This document shows positions 1 through 8,376 of a DNA stretch of 64,000 nucleotides, piece by piece. The position numbers and the translations under genes are program-made. Source of the stretch: MED-G20 sp038108155 (GTDB lineage: Bacteria > Bacteroidota > Bacteroidia > Flavobacteriales_D > Parvicellaceae); the NCBI GenBank assembly GCA_038108155.1, contig JAYNHP010000001.1, positions 69,033 to 133,032 on the forward strand, written 5' to 3'. Under the pieces are notes generated by a model. The model ran no database searches, was not told the DNA's origin, and saw only the letters and a program-made list of their open reading frames with translations. Every line of letters starts with the position of its first letter. Position 1 is the first letter of the stretch.

Positions 1-510
1 TCCAAAATCACCACCAAGATTTGCTAACGATATACTATCTTTTAGTAAAAAAGGGTAATTATCGTATTTTTTGTAAAAACCTTCTACAGTTAGTTTACTA
101 AAGTTTCCAGGGTTGGTCTCAATACCAAAAACCAAATGTTTGTTGTTTATGTAGGTGACTTCATTTTCTTTATTTACAAGTTCATTATTGTTATTTCTGT
201 ACCCCATAACGGTGTATGCAGGGAGTTGAAAGTATTGACCAATGTTAAAATTTAAACTGCTTTTTTCACCAAGAGCATAAGCTAAACTAAATCTTGGTGA
301 TAGCTGTTTCAATGGATTAGACATTTGTTTTGAATAAGAATTTTGATCTGTTCTTAATCCAAAAGATGCAATAATTTTGTTATCAAAAGCTTTTTTACTT
401 ATTTGACCAAATAGACTTGTTTTTATAAAATTAAGTTCAGAATTAAAATCGAGAGTGTCTGGAAGGTTTTGAAAAATTATCTTTTGAAAGGTATTGTTTT
501 TGAAGGTCAC
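1..510 (-). CDS. TonB-dependent receptor, downstream part after a frameshift (partial)
   Basis: An uninterrupted reading frame of 170 codons runs from about 510 down to the window edge, one base out of register with the frame upstream of it. It translates to beta-barrel-type sequence with the family hallmark region FGLRTDQNSYS followed by MSNPLKQLSPRFSLAY, which is typical of the barrel strands of Bacteroidota TonB-dependent receptors. It is therefore the continuation of the receptor whose N-terminal half occupies 507-1769, not a separate gene. There is no stop within the window, so the C-terminus is missing. Whether the frameshift is real or an assembly error cannot be decided from the sequence. 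Confidence 0.75.
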   Translation of the reverse strand, partial: MTFKNNTFQKIIFQNLPDTLDFNSELNFIKTSLFGQISKKAFDNKIIASFGLRTDQNSYSKQMSNPLKQLSPRFSLAYALGEKSSLNFNIGQYFQLPAYTVMGYRNNNNELVNKENEVTYINNKHLVFGIETNPGNFSKLTVEGFYKKYDNYPFLLKDSISLANLGGDFG

Positions 511-1769
511 TGCTTCCAACCCTTATTTCTCATGGTATTTTCAAAACGAAATTTGGTCTCTATTTCTTCTGAAATATAATCTTGAAGTAGATTTCCATTT
601 GTTTCAACATTATCTTTATATTTTACTGACCGATTATTTAAGTGATTTCTAGATAGAATAAAGTTTTGAAAGCTTTTTTCTTTAAAATGTGTCCAATTCA
701 TGCCCACTGCATAGTTCCATTGAGTGGTTACAGGAATATATCCCAATATATAATTATTTCTTTCTATTAACTCAGGATCTGTTTCATTGTCATTAATTCC
801 AGTGTTTAGAACAAAATCATCTATGGCACCAAGGCCAATCATTGTGATTTGGTTTTTATCATTTAATTTGGTTTTGGCTTTAAACTGAAGATCGTTGTAA
901 GTAGGAAGAAAAGGCAATCCAATTGCACTAAATAAAAGTTGTAAATAAGATCTTCTTGCAGAGAAAACAAAGGTGGTTTTATCGTTTATTGGTCCATCGA
1001 GTGTTATTCCAAAATCACTTGAACCAACGGTCAACGAAGAGGCTATTCTATCTGGATTTCCATCAATTTGTTTGAATTCCATGACTGAACTCAGCGCGTT
1101 TCCTCTGTTAGCTGGGAACGCACCAGAATATAAATCTACTTCCCTTACAAAATTTACATTAATCATTCCTACAGGACCACCGGATGAACCTTGAGTTGCA
1201 AAGTGATTGATGTTGGGAATCTCTATTCCGTCCAAATAAAATCTATTCTCATTAGGTGCTCCACCTCTTATAATGATATCGTTTCTGAAAGATACAGTTG
1301 ATGCAACACCTGGAAGAGACTGAATAACTTTAGAAATATCTCTATTACCTCCGGGATTTCTATAAATTTCTGTAGCACTAATACTTCTTTTACTAACAGG
1401 ACTTTCTTCACTTTTTTGAAATGGAGAGGCTGTTATTTCTACAACATCAAGAGAGGTTGAGGATTCTATTAATTTTATATTAAGAATAGTAGGTTTATTG
1501 GGATTAACATTAATTTCTGCGAATGTTTTAGACTCATAACCAACAAATGAACATTTAATGGTGTACAGACCTGGTTTCATGTCCTTAAATTCAAAAAAAC
1601 CATCAAAATCAGTTGCAACTCCAGAGTTTAGTTGCTCGACAAATACATTTGCAAATGGAATTTCTTCATTACTAGTTGCATCTTTTACATATCCCTTTAA
1701 AACACCACTTTGTGAATATGAAATATTAAATACTGTAACAAATAAAAGAAATAAAATAGTTGGCCTCAT
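507..1769 (-). CDS. TonB-dependent outer-membrane receptor, N-terminal half
   Basis: Predicted outer-membrane receptor for energised uptake of a substrate that cannot be named from sequence. Residues 1-19 form a signal peptide ending in SYSQ. Residues about 22-105 are a carboxypeptidase-regulatory-like domain (VLKGYVKDATSNEEIPFANV). Residues about 115-230 are the plug, with SLPGVAS and a RGGAPNENRFYLDGIEI core. Barrel sequence follows until the frame stops at 507-509 after KGWKQ, at 420 residues, about half the usual length. The rest of the barrel continues one base out of frame in 1-510. At the junction, a stretch normally present between the KGWK-like and NNTFQK-like segments of related receptors looks short, so a small deletion is possible. 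Its start faces the carotenoid regulator across 132 bp. No SusD-like partner is visible. Confidence 0.85.
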   Translation of the reverse strand: MRPTILFLLFVTVFNISYSQSGVLKGYVKDATSNEEIPFANVFVEQLNSGVATDFDGFFEFKDMKPGLYTIKCSFVGYESKTFAEINVNPNKPTILNIKLIESSTSLDVVEITASPFQKSEESPVSKRSISATEIYRNPGGNRDISKVIQSLPGVASTVSFRNDIIIRGGAPNENRFYLDGIEIPNINHFATQGSSGGPVGMINVNFVREVDLYSGAFPANRGNALSSVMEFKQIDGNPDRIASSLTVGSSDFGITLDGPINDKTTFVFSARRSYLQLLFSAIGLPFLPTYNDLQFKAKTKLNDKNQITMIGLGAIDDFVLNTGINDNETDPELIERNNYILGYIPVTTQWNYAVGMNWTHFKEKSFQNFILSRNHLNNRSVKYKDNVETNGNLLQDYISEEIETKFRFENTMRNKGWKQ

Positions 1770-1832
1770 TAGATATAAAAATTATTAATTGTTGAGAACT
1801 TAAAGTTTTTGTTTATAATTTTAGCAACAATA

Positions 1833-1900
1833 TTAAACAAAAATCTTCAAACCTCTTGTTTTATTAATAATGTTTAACTAATTTAGCGAAAAATTAAACA
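1833..1900 (+). promoter_or_regulatory. Promoter and operator-like dyad ahead of the carotenoid operon
   Basis: A candidate Bacteroidota promoter has TTG at 1857-1859 and TAATTTAG at 1879-1886, 19 bases apart, close to the TTG / TAnnTTTG consensus with one mismatch. A perfect 7-base inverted repeat, TGTTTAA (1871-1877) and TTAAACA (1894-1900), brackets the -7 element and ends one base before the regulator's ATG. A third TTAAACA lies at 1833-1839. Placement across the spacer and start region suits autoregulation by the adjacent MerR-family protein. That this protein binds here is inference. Confidence 0.45.
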
Positions 1901-1901
1901 A

Positions 1902-2780
1902 ATGCAGACTTATTCAATTGCAGATTTAGAAAAACTTTCAGGTATTAAATCACATACTATACGTATATGGGAAAAAAGATATAATATAGTAAGTCCTGAA
2001 AGATCTAATACAAATATCAGAGCTTACAACGATGACCAACTAAAAAAAATTCTAAATATATCCTTCTTAATTAATAATGGGTTAAAAATCAGTAAAATTG
2101 CTTCATTGTCCCTTGAAGAATTATCGAGCAAGGTAATTTCGTTGACTTCAAATTCAGCATCTTTCGAAGCGCAAATCAATAATTTTGTAATATGTTCGCT
2201 CCAATTTGATGAACCACTTTTTAATAAAACATATGAATCTCTAAGAAAGGATTACAATTTGTCATTTGTATATGAAAATGTATTTATACCAACTCTTAGG
2301 AGAATTGGTGCATTATGGTCGTCTGGAGAATTATTTCCTGCCCAGGAACATTTTTTATCCAACCTTATCAAACAAAAATTTTATCATGCTATCGAGGCTG
2401 TAGATTCACCAGTTAGAAAAAACAAAAAAGCATATTTATTTTTGCCTCCTTGGGAAGATCACGATTTTGCATTGCTTTATTCCCATATGATTCTTAAGGA
2501 AAATGGTTTTGATATTGTAAATGTTGGAAAAACTATCTCATTTGAAAGTATTTTACAATGTATTGAAAAAATAAAACCTGATATTCTTTTTACTACATTC
2601 ATTGTTGGTCAGAAAGTTACTCTTTTACAAAAGTTTTGTGATGACCTTCATAATCATTCTAACACTAAATTGTTTTTTGCTGGAAATGCTGATTTATTAA
2701 GACTTGTCAATACGCACGGAAAAGTTTTTTATAAGTTAGATGAATTTGATAGATTTTTTAGCAACTCTTCTCTTAATTGA
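1902..2780 (+). CDS. MerR-family regulator with B12-binding domain (CarH/LitR-like)
   Basis: Predicted light-responsive repressor of the carotenoid genes. Residues 4-70 are a MerR winged helix (YSIADLEKLSGIKSHTIRIWEKRY). Residues about 90-165 are the four-helix bundle of cobalamin photoreceptors and carry the Wx9EH signature (W139, E149, H150) that contacts adenosyl-B12 in CarH. Residues 175-292 are a B12-binding Rossmann fold. The usual E/DxHxxG lower-ligand motif appears as E185-D-H187-D-F-A190: the ligand histidine is present and glycine is replaced by alanine. In characterised CarH proteins, AdoCbl-bound tetramers repress in the dark and light destroys the complex. Its position as first gene of the crt operon, overlapping crtI by 4 bases, supports this role; light control itself is inferred. 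Confidence 0.85.
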   Translation: MQTYSIADLEKLSGIKSHTIRIWEKRYNIVSPERSNTNIRAYNDDQLKKILNISFLINNGLKISKIASLSLEELSSKVISLTSNSASFEAQINNFVICSLQFDEPLFNKTYESLRKDYNLSFVYENVFIPTLRRIGALWSSGELFPAQEHFLSNLIKQKFYHAIEAVDSPVRKNKKAYLFLPPWEDHDFALLYSHMILKENGFDIVNVGKTISFESILQCIEKIKPDILFTTFIVGQKVTLLQKFCDDLHNHSNTKLFFAGNADLLRLVNTHGKVFYKLDEFDRFFSNSSLN

Positions 2781-4252
2781 AAAAAATTGCTGTAATCGGT
2801 TCTGGATTTGCAGGGTTAACTTCCGCAATCGAACTTGCTTCACTTGGTTACCAAGTAACTGTTTTTGAAAAAAATAGTACTCTAGGAGGACGTGCAAGAA
2901 AGTTTGAAACTAACGGATTTACCTTTGATATGGGTCCGAGTTGGTATTGGATGCCAGATGTTTTCGATAAGTTTTTTGCAAGACATGGTAAAAAAGTTGG
3001 TGACTATTATAATTTATTGAAATTAGATCCTGGTTTTTCAGTGGTCTACGGAAAAGATAATACCATCGACGTTCCTGCATCTTTAGAAGAGCTTGTTGAT
3101 TTATTTGAAAATATTGAAAAAGGCAGTGGTTCTAGACTCAAAAAATTTTTAAAAAAAGCAGCAATAAAATATAATATTGGAATGGACAGTTTGGTATACA
3201 AACCCTCACATTCAATATTTGAATTTTTTAATTTAAAAGTTCTGATTGGGGTTCTTTATCTAGATGTATTTTCTAATTTCAGATCTTATGTTAAGAAGTA
3301 CTTCTCAGATAGTAGACTAACAAGATTAATGGAATTCCCTGTTCTTTTTTTGGGAGCTACTCCACAAAATACACCTGCACTTTATTCTCTTATGAATTAC
3401 TCAGCTTTTTCTCAAGGAACATATTATCCAATGGGTGGATTTCATGAAATTATTATAGGGCTTTCCAAATTAGCTAAGGAAAAAGGAGTAATAATTAATT
3501 GTGACTCTAATGTAGATAGGCTAGACATTGTCAACGGTAATGTAGAAAACGTTGTTGTTAATGGAGATAAATTATTCTTTGACGGTGTTATTGCATCTGC
3601 AGACTACCACCACGTTGAACAAAAACTACTTGATAAACCTTTTAGAAATTATAGTACTGAATATTGGGATAAGAGAGAAATGTCTCCTTCAAGTTTACTT
3701 TTTTACGTCGGGGTAGATAAAAGGTTGAATAACTTACAGCATCACAATTTATTTTTTGATGCAGACTTTGATCAACATGCTAAAGAAATTTATGACAATC
3801 CAAAATGGCCTAAAAATCCACTTTTTTATTTATCTTGTCCATCAATTACTGATTCATCCTTAGCCCCTAAAGGAAACGAGAATTTAATGTTTTTAATTCC
3901 TTTAGCCCCAGGATTGGAAGACACTAACGAAATGAGAGAAAAGTATTTTGATATTGTATTAAAAAGACTGAAAGACCTAACGGGAAATGATATTGAAAAA
4001 AATATAATATTTAAAAAATCCTACTGCGTTAATGATTTTGAAAAAGATTATAATTCTTTTAAAGGAAATGCATACGGATTAGCTAATACTTTAAGACAAA
4101 CTGCTGTTCTAAAGCCAAGAATGAGAAATAAAAAAATTAAAAATCTTTACTACACTGGACAATTAACTGTTCCAGGACCTGGTGTCCCACCTAGTATTAT
4201 CTCAGGCCAAATTGCAGCTATAGAAATTAATAAATATTTAAATAAGTTATAA
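2777..4252 (+). CDS. crtI: Phytoene desaturase (CrtI)
   Basis: FAD-dependent desaturase that converts phytoene to lycopene in carotenoid synthesis. The N-terminal dinucleotide fold has GSGFAGL at residues 8-14 and the downstream GGRARKF motif. The C-terminal region contains the conserved GPGVPPSIISGQ signature. At 491 residues it is the usual length. The start is TTG at 2777, overlapping the regulator's TGA; an in-frame TAA lies immediately upstream at 2774-2776, and any later start would cut the FAD motif, so TTG is forced. It is followed by crtB with a one-base overlap. Confidence 0.95.
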   Translation: MKKIAVIGSGFAGLTSAIELASLGYQVTVFEKNSTLGGRARKFETNGFTFDMGPSWYWMPDVFDKFFARHGKKVGDYYNLLKLDPGFSVVYGKDNTIDVPASLEELVDLFENIEKGSGSRLKKFLKKAAIKYNIGMDSLVYKPSHSIFEFFNLKVLIGVLYLDVFSNFRSYVKKYFSDSRLTRLMEFPVLFLGATPQNTPALYSLMNYSAFSQGTYYPMGGFHEIIIGLSKLAKEKGVIINCDSNVDRLDIVNGNVENVVVNGDKLFFDGVIASADYHHVEQKLLDKPFRNYSTEYWDKREMSPSSLLFYVGVDKRLNNLQHHNLFFDADFDQHAKEIYDNPKWPKNPLFYLSCPSITDSSLAPKGNENLMFLIPLAPGLEDTNEMREKYFDIVLKRLKDLTGNDIEKNIIFKKSYCVNDFEKDYNSFKGNAYGLANTLRQTAVLKPRMRNKKIKNLYYTGQLTVPGPGVPPSIISGQIAAIEINKYLNKL

Positions 4253-5088
4253 TGATAGATTTGTATCATAAAATATCCGTAGATGCCAGTAAAAATATAA
4301 CCCAACTTTACAGTACTAGCTTTTCTATGGGAATTAAATTATTAGACAAGAATATTCACGATGCTATTTTTTCCATTTATGGATTTGTTCGATTAGCAGA
4401 TGAAATTGTCGATACTTTTCATGATTATCCTAAATCTGAGATGCTTCAAGAGTTTAAAGAAGACACATATAAAGCTCTGGACAGGAAAATAAGTGTTAAT
4501 CCTATTCTTCATGCTTTTCAAATGGTGGTTAATAAATACTCCATCGATAGAGATTTAATCGATAAGTTTCTTCTAAGTATGGAACAAGATCTGAATGATA
4601 TTCAATATTCAAGTGATGGATATAAAGAATACATTGTAGGCTCTGCAGAAGTTGTTGGTTTAATGTGTTTGAAAGTCTTTGTAAATGGTGATAACGATTT
4701 GTATTTTAGTCTTGAAGAACCTGCTCGTAAGTTGGGAGCTGCTTTTCAGAAAATCAACTTTTTAAGAGATGTCAAAGCAGATTATCAAGAGTTAGGTAGA
4801 ACTTATTTTCCAGGAGTAGATTTGGAGAAATTTACACCTGATGAAAAACTCAAAATTGAAGAAGATATTCAAGACGATTTCGAATGTGCACTAGAAGGTA
4901 TAATTAAACTGCCATCTTCTTCAAGGTTAGGTGTTTATGTAGCTTACAGATATTATTTTTCTTTATTTAAAAAGATAAAAAAAGTTTCTTCGGATAGATT
5001 AATGGAAGAAAGAATAAGAGTTCCAAATACTAAAAAAATCCTTATTACCTTTAAATCTATGTTCCAAAATCAATTCAATTGGATTTAA
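4252..5088 (+). CDS. crtB: Phytoene synthase (CrtB)
   Basis: Condenses two geranylgeranyl diphosphates head to head into phytoene, the committed carotenoid step. Both aspartate-rich metal-binding motifs are present: ADEIVDTF near residue 44 and the second in NFLRDVKADYQELGRTYFP near residue 175. The length of 278 residues is typical of bacterial CrtB. The ATG shares its first base with the crtI stop, and the 3' end overlaps crtZ by 10 bases, so the genes are translationally linked. Confidence 0.95.
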   Translation: MIDLYHKISVDASKNITQLYSTSFSMGIKLLDKNIHDAIFSIYGFVRLADEIVDTFHDYPKSEMLQEFKEDTYKALDRKISVNPILHAFQMVVNKYSIDRDLIDKFLLSMEQDLNDIQYSSDGYKEYIVGSAEVVGLMCLKVFVNGDNDLYFSLEEPARKLGAAFQKINFLRDVKADYQELGRTYFPGVDLEKFTPDEKLKIEEDIQDDFECALEGIIKLPSSSRLGVYVAYRYYFSLFKKIKKVSSDRLMEERIRVPNTKKILITFKSMFQNQFNWI

Positions 5089-5534
5089 TAAATTTTTCTG
5101 TTTTTATAGTTACTTTTTTTGCTATGGAATTCGTGGCTTGGTTTACGCATCGTTACATTATGCATGGTTTATTATGGTATTTTCATAGAGACCACCATAC
5201 TAGAGACAACAAAGGCTTTTTTGAAAAAAATGATTTCTTTTTTTTGATTTTTGCATTACCAGGATCAATCTTAATTATGTATGGTATTGAAATAGGACTA
5301 GAGTTTATTCCTTTTTGGATTGGTATGGGAATTACCTTCTATGGAATGGCTTATTTTTTTGTTCATGATTTATTTATTCATCAAAGAGTAAAAGTTCTTA
5401 AGAAAACTAAAAATAGATATTTATTGGGTATAAGAAGAGGGCACAAAGCCCATCATAAAAAACTGTCTAAAGAAGGTGGGGTATGTTTTGGGATGCTTTT
5501 GGTTCCTTTTAAATATTTCAGACAATTTAAATAG
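5079..5534 (+). CDS. crtZ: Beta-carotene hydroxylase (CrtZ)
   Basis: Membrane di-iron hydroxylase of the fatty-acid hydroxylase superfamily. It adds the 3 and 3' hydroxyl groups to beta-carotene, giving zeaxanthin. Histidine clusters visible are HRYIMH, HRDHH, HDLFIH and HKAHH, with hydrophobic membrane segments at about residues 5-22, 53-70 and 78-95. The start is TTG at 5079 inside crtB. The next ATG, 15 codons on, would remove the first membrane helix, so TTG is preferred. It is followed by a 90-base gap before crtY. Confidence 0.92.
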   Translation: MDLINFSVFIVTFFAMEFVAWFTHRYIMHGLLWYFHRDHHTRDNKGFFEKNDFFFLIFALPGSILIMYGIEIGLEFIPFWIGMGITFYGMAYFFVHDLFIHQRVKVLKKTKNRYLLGIRRGHKAHHKKLSKEGGVCFGMLLVPFKYFRQFK

Positions 5535-5549
5535 CTTTATGCAAAAATA

Positions 5550-5576
5550 TTTGTTCCAAACAACACATTTTTGTTC
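5550..5576 (+). repeat. Direct repeat TTTGTTC upstream of crtY
   Basis: Two copies of TTTGTTC (5550-5556 and 5570-5576) lie exactly 20 bases apart, about two helical turns, in the 90-base gap before crtY. They may be regulator half-sites or may be chance in AT-rich sequence. Confidence 0.25.
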
Positions 5577-5624
5577 GGTTTTGCCCCTTATTATTATTTT
5601 CTTTCAATTTTCCTTTTTTTATAG

Positions 5625-6773
5625 ATGACCTCATCATCTTACATCATTCTAGGAGCTGGAGCATCAGGTTTATTGCTTGCTTATCGCATGTCTCTAGATA
5701 GCTATTTTGATGACAAATCCATTTTAATTATTGATCAAAAAAAAGATAAAGGAAACGATAAAACTTGGTGCTATTGGGAAGAAGGAGACGGAGAGTGGGA
5801 TGAATTGTTAACTAAAAAGTGGCCTAAGGTATTTTTTGGAAGTAAAGATTTCACGGAAACACTTAATATTTCACCATTTTGTTATAAGATGATAAGAAGT
5901 GAAAAGTTTTATCATAAACTTTGGAGAAGTATAGATCTAAAATCCAATATTACTTTTATTGAAGACAGTGTTAAAACATACTCAGTAGCAGATAATAAAG
6001 TAAAAGTTGTTACAAATAAATCAACTTATTTTGGATTGAAACTTCTAAATAGTATTCCAGATAAAACAGTTTATGAAAAGCAACAAAAATATCCTGTATT
6101 GCAACAGCATTTTGTGGGCTGGTTTGTAAAAACAAAAACAAACTGTTTTGACGATTCCGTTGCCACTTTTATGGACTTTAATATCCCTCAGAATGGCAAT
6201 ACCCGTTTTATGTATGTTTTACCAATCGAAAAAAATATAGCGCTATTTGAATACACTTTATTTTCGAAAAACTTATTAGAACGTTCTGAATACGAAGTTG
6301 CAATTAAAGATTATTTAAAAGAAAAAAAGGTTACTGACTTTGAGATTTTAGAGAAAGAAAATGGGGTTATACCTATGACTTCTTTTAAATTTCAAGAATT
6401 AAACTCAAATAATATACTTAATATTGGAACTGCTGGAGGATGGACTAAGGCAAGCACAGGTTATACCTTTTATAATTCTTCCAAAAAGACAAAAGAATTG
6501 GTTTCTTTTCTCAAAGAAGAAGATGATTTTTCAAAGTTTTCTAAAAGAAAAAAGTATTGGTTTTACGATTTACTTTTTTTAGATGTTCTTGCCAAAAATA
6601 ACGAAAAAGGATCTGCATTGTTTGCTTCTATTTTTAAAAAAGTAGATGTTAAAACCATATTAAAGTTTTTGGGAGAGGAATCCAACTTAAGAGAAGATCT
6701 GAAAATTATTTCATCAGTATCTCCACTGCCTTTTATTCTATCTATTTTTAAGCGTTTTTTAAGAATTAAATGA
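5625..6773 (+). CDS. crtY: Lycopene beta-cyclase (CrtY)
   Basis: Flavoprotein that closes both ends of lycopene to form beta-carotene. The N-terminal dinucleotide motif ILGAGASGLLLAYRM (residues 8-22) and the following DKTWCYWEEGDGEW region match the CrtY type of cyclase. GTAGGWTKASTGYTF near residue 270 is another conserved cyclase segment. The length of 382 residues is normal. With crtI, crtB and crtZ it completes a pathway to zeaxanthin. No carotene 15,15'-dioxygenase or rhodopsin gene is present in the window, so retinal production is not shown here. Confidence 0.93.
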   Translation: MTSSSYIILGAGASGLLLAYRMSLDSYFDDKSILIIDQKKDKGNDKTWCYWEEGDGEWDELLTKKWPKVFFGSKDFTETLNISPFCYKMIRSEKFYHKLWRSIDLKSNITFIEDSVKTYSVADNKVKVVTNKSTYFGLKLLNSIPDKTVYEKQQKYPVLQQHFVGWFVKTKTNCFDDSVATFMDFNIPQNGNTRFMYVLPIEKNIALFEYTLFSKNLLERSEYEVAIKDYLKEKKVTDFEILEKENGVIPMTSFKFQELNSNNILNIGTAGGWTKASTGYTFYNSSKKTKELVSFLKEEDDFSKFSKRKKYWFYDLLFLDVLAKNNEKGSALFASIFKKVDVKTILKFLGEESNLREDLKIISSVSPLPFILSIFKRFLRIK

Positions 6774-6847
6774 TGTGAAGTTTAACTAAATTTATTTTTG
6801 CGGTTATTGGTTACCAAAAATTATTAAATTCTAGAAAATTAAAAGAA

Positions 6848-7273
6848 CTAAATTTTCTTTAAATAGCTAAAGGTGAATGACTTAATTTCTTCTCTACACT
6901 TTTTAAATGCTTCTTGAATTTCCAATTCATTTCCTATGAATTTCGATGGATCTGAGAAATTTTGATGTGTGAGATTAACTTTCTTTAAATATACTGGACA
7001 ACTTTCGTTGGCATGGTCACAAACTGTAATTACATGGGAAATTTCTGTGTTCTTGTATTCCTCTAAGTTGTTTGAAGTATGGTTACTAATATCAATTCCA
7101 TCTTTGGCCATTATGTCTATGGCTTTTTTATTTATTCCTTCTGCTCTTAATCCTGCACTATAAATATTGGTATTTATGTTTAATTGTTTGCTGAAATATT
7201 TTAAATAGCCTTCTGCCATTTGGCTCCTACAACTGTTTCCAGTGCATATAACAAGAATATTTATTTTTGCCAT
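6848..7273 (-). CDS. Arsenate reductase / low-molecular-weight tyrosine phosphatase family
   Basis: The N-terminal CX5R phosphate loop ICTGNSCRS contains the nucleophile Cys10 and Arg16. Two further cysteines, Cys85 and Cys92 (VCDHANESCP), are spaced as in thioredoxin-coupled ArsC enzymes, which relay a disulfide through Cys10, Cys82 and Cys89 in the staphylococcal protein. The acid residue lies in SDPSKF. At 141 residues it is slightly longer than pI258 ArsC. Arsenate reduction is therefore more likely than protein-tyrosine dephosphorylation, but no arsenite exporter or ArsR regulator is adjacent. It is divergent from the sensor kinase across 48 bases. Confidence 0.8.
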   Translation of the reverse strand: MAKINILVICTGNSCRSQMAEGYLKYFSKQLNINTNIYSAGLRAEGINKKAIDIMAKDGIDISNHTSNNLEEYKNTEISHVITVCDHANESCPVYLKKVNLTHQNFSDPSKFIGNELEIQEAFKKCREEIKSFTFSYLKKI

Positions 7274-7296
7274 TTTAATTTAAAACCCTAAGATAC

Positions 7297-7304
7297 TATC
7301 TTTG
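7297..7304 (+). promoter_or_regulatory. Bacteroidota -7 element for the sensor kinase
   Basis: TATCTTTG matches TAnnTTTG exactly and ends 17 bases before the kinase ATG at 7322, giving a short leader. No clear -33 TTTG lies at the right spacing. Confidence 0.45.
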
Positions 7305-7321
7305 ATTTAATTTTATAATCA

Positions 7322-8365
7322 ATGAAAATTAATACACCTTTTAAATTTACAATCTTTTGTTCATTAATAGCTTCTGTATTGTCAGTTTTAGCTTTGTCTA
7401 TATACAATTTTTACTATTATGATGTGAATTTTACTGTCTTTGATTGTTTGTTTTTATTTTTATTTTCTTTCATTCTAATAGCCTCTGTAACGTTCCTTTT
7501 GTTAGAGATTTTTATTAATAGAAAAATCAGATTGCTATTTAAATTGGTTCAAAACTATAAAATGTCAAGTACTGATTTTAAATTGAAAATGAATGAAGAT
7601 ATATTATCTAAAAGTGAGGTTGAGATTTTAAAAATTGCAAAAAGTAATAGTTCAGAATTGGTAAAACTTAAGTCTGAAGAAAAGTTTAGAAGGGAATTCA
7701 TTGGTAACCTTGCACACGAGTTAAAGACTCCAATATTTAGTATTCAAGGATATATTTTAACTCTTTTGGAGGGGGGGTTAGAAGATCCATCTATCAACAA
7801 AAGATTTTTACAAAGAGCTCTAAAGGGCGCAGAAAGAATGAATAAAATAATTATTGATTTAGATATGATATCGAGATTTGAATCTGATAGAATAAATATG
7901 GAAATTCAGAATAATAACATTGTGGAAATATGTCAAGATATTTTTGAAAGTTTGGAGTTGAAGGCCAAAGAAAACAAGATAACTCTTAGATTTGCAGAGA
8001 ATTATTCGAATGAAATTTTAGTTAGTTGTGACAAGGATAAAATCGGTCAAGTAATGCAAAATTTAATAATCAATGCCATTAAGTACTCAGATCCTGGTAC
8101 AGAAGTAGTAGTTAGGTTTACAGATGCAGAAAGAAATTTATTGATTGAAATTGAGGACAATGGTCCAGGAATAGACGAAAAACATATTAGTCGTCTTTTT
8201 GAACGTTTTTATAGAGTAGACAAAAGTAGAGCAAGGAATGAAGGAGGGACAGGTTTGGGACTTTCAATTGTTAAACATATAATTGAAGCCCATGGTCACA
8301 CAGTGCAGGTTAGTAGTATAGAAGGTAAAGGTTCAAATTTTTTCTTTACCTTAACAAAAATTTAA
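7322..8365 (+). CDS. Sensor histidine kinase (PhoR-like)
   Basis: Inner-membrane kinase with two transmembrane helices (residues about 9-31 and 39-63) and almost no periplasmic loop between them, which suggests that it senses the membrane or an intracellular cue. The dimerisation box LAHELKTP carries phosphoacceptor His132. The ATPase domain has the N box (NLIINAIKYS), DNGPGI and GGTGLGLSI. There is no PAS domain; the short linker (residues 64-125) probably forms a coiled coil. No response regulator is adjacent on either side, so its partner is unknown. The N-terminal regions of Bacteroidota PhoR-type kinases look similar. Confidence 0.88.
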   Translation: MKINTPFKFTIFCSLIASVLSVLALSIYNFYYYDVNFTVFDCLFLFLFSFILIASVTFLLLEIFINRKIRLLFKLVQNYKMSSTDFKLKMNEDILSKSEVEILKIAKSNSSELVKLKSEEKFRREFIGNLAHELKTPIFSIQGYILTLLEGGLEDPSINKRFLQRALKGAERMNKIIIDLDMISRFESDRINMEIQNNNIVEICQDIFESLELKAKENKITLRFAENYSNEILVSCDKDKIGQVMQNLIINAIKYSDPGTEVVVRFTDAERNLLIEIEDNGPGIDEKHISRLFERFYRVDKSRARNEGGTGLGLSIVKHIIEAHGHTVQVSSIEGKGSNFFFTLTKI

Positions 8366-8376
8366 ATTTTAAGATT

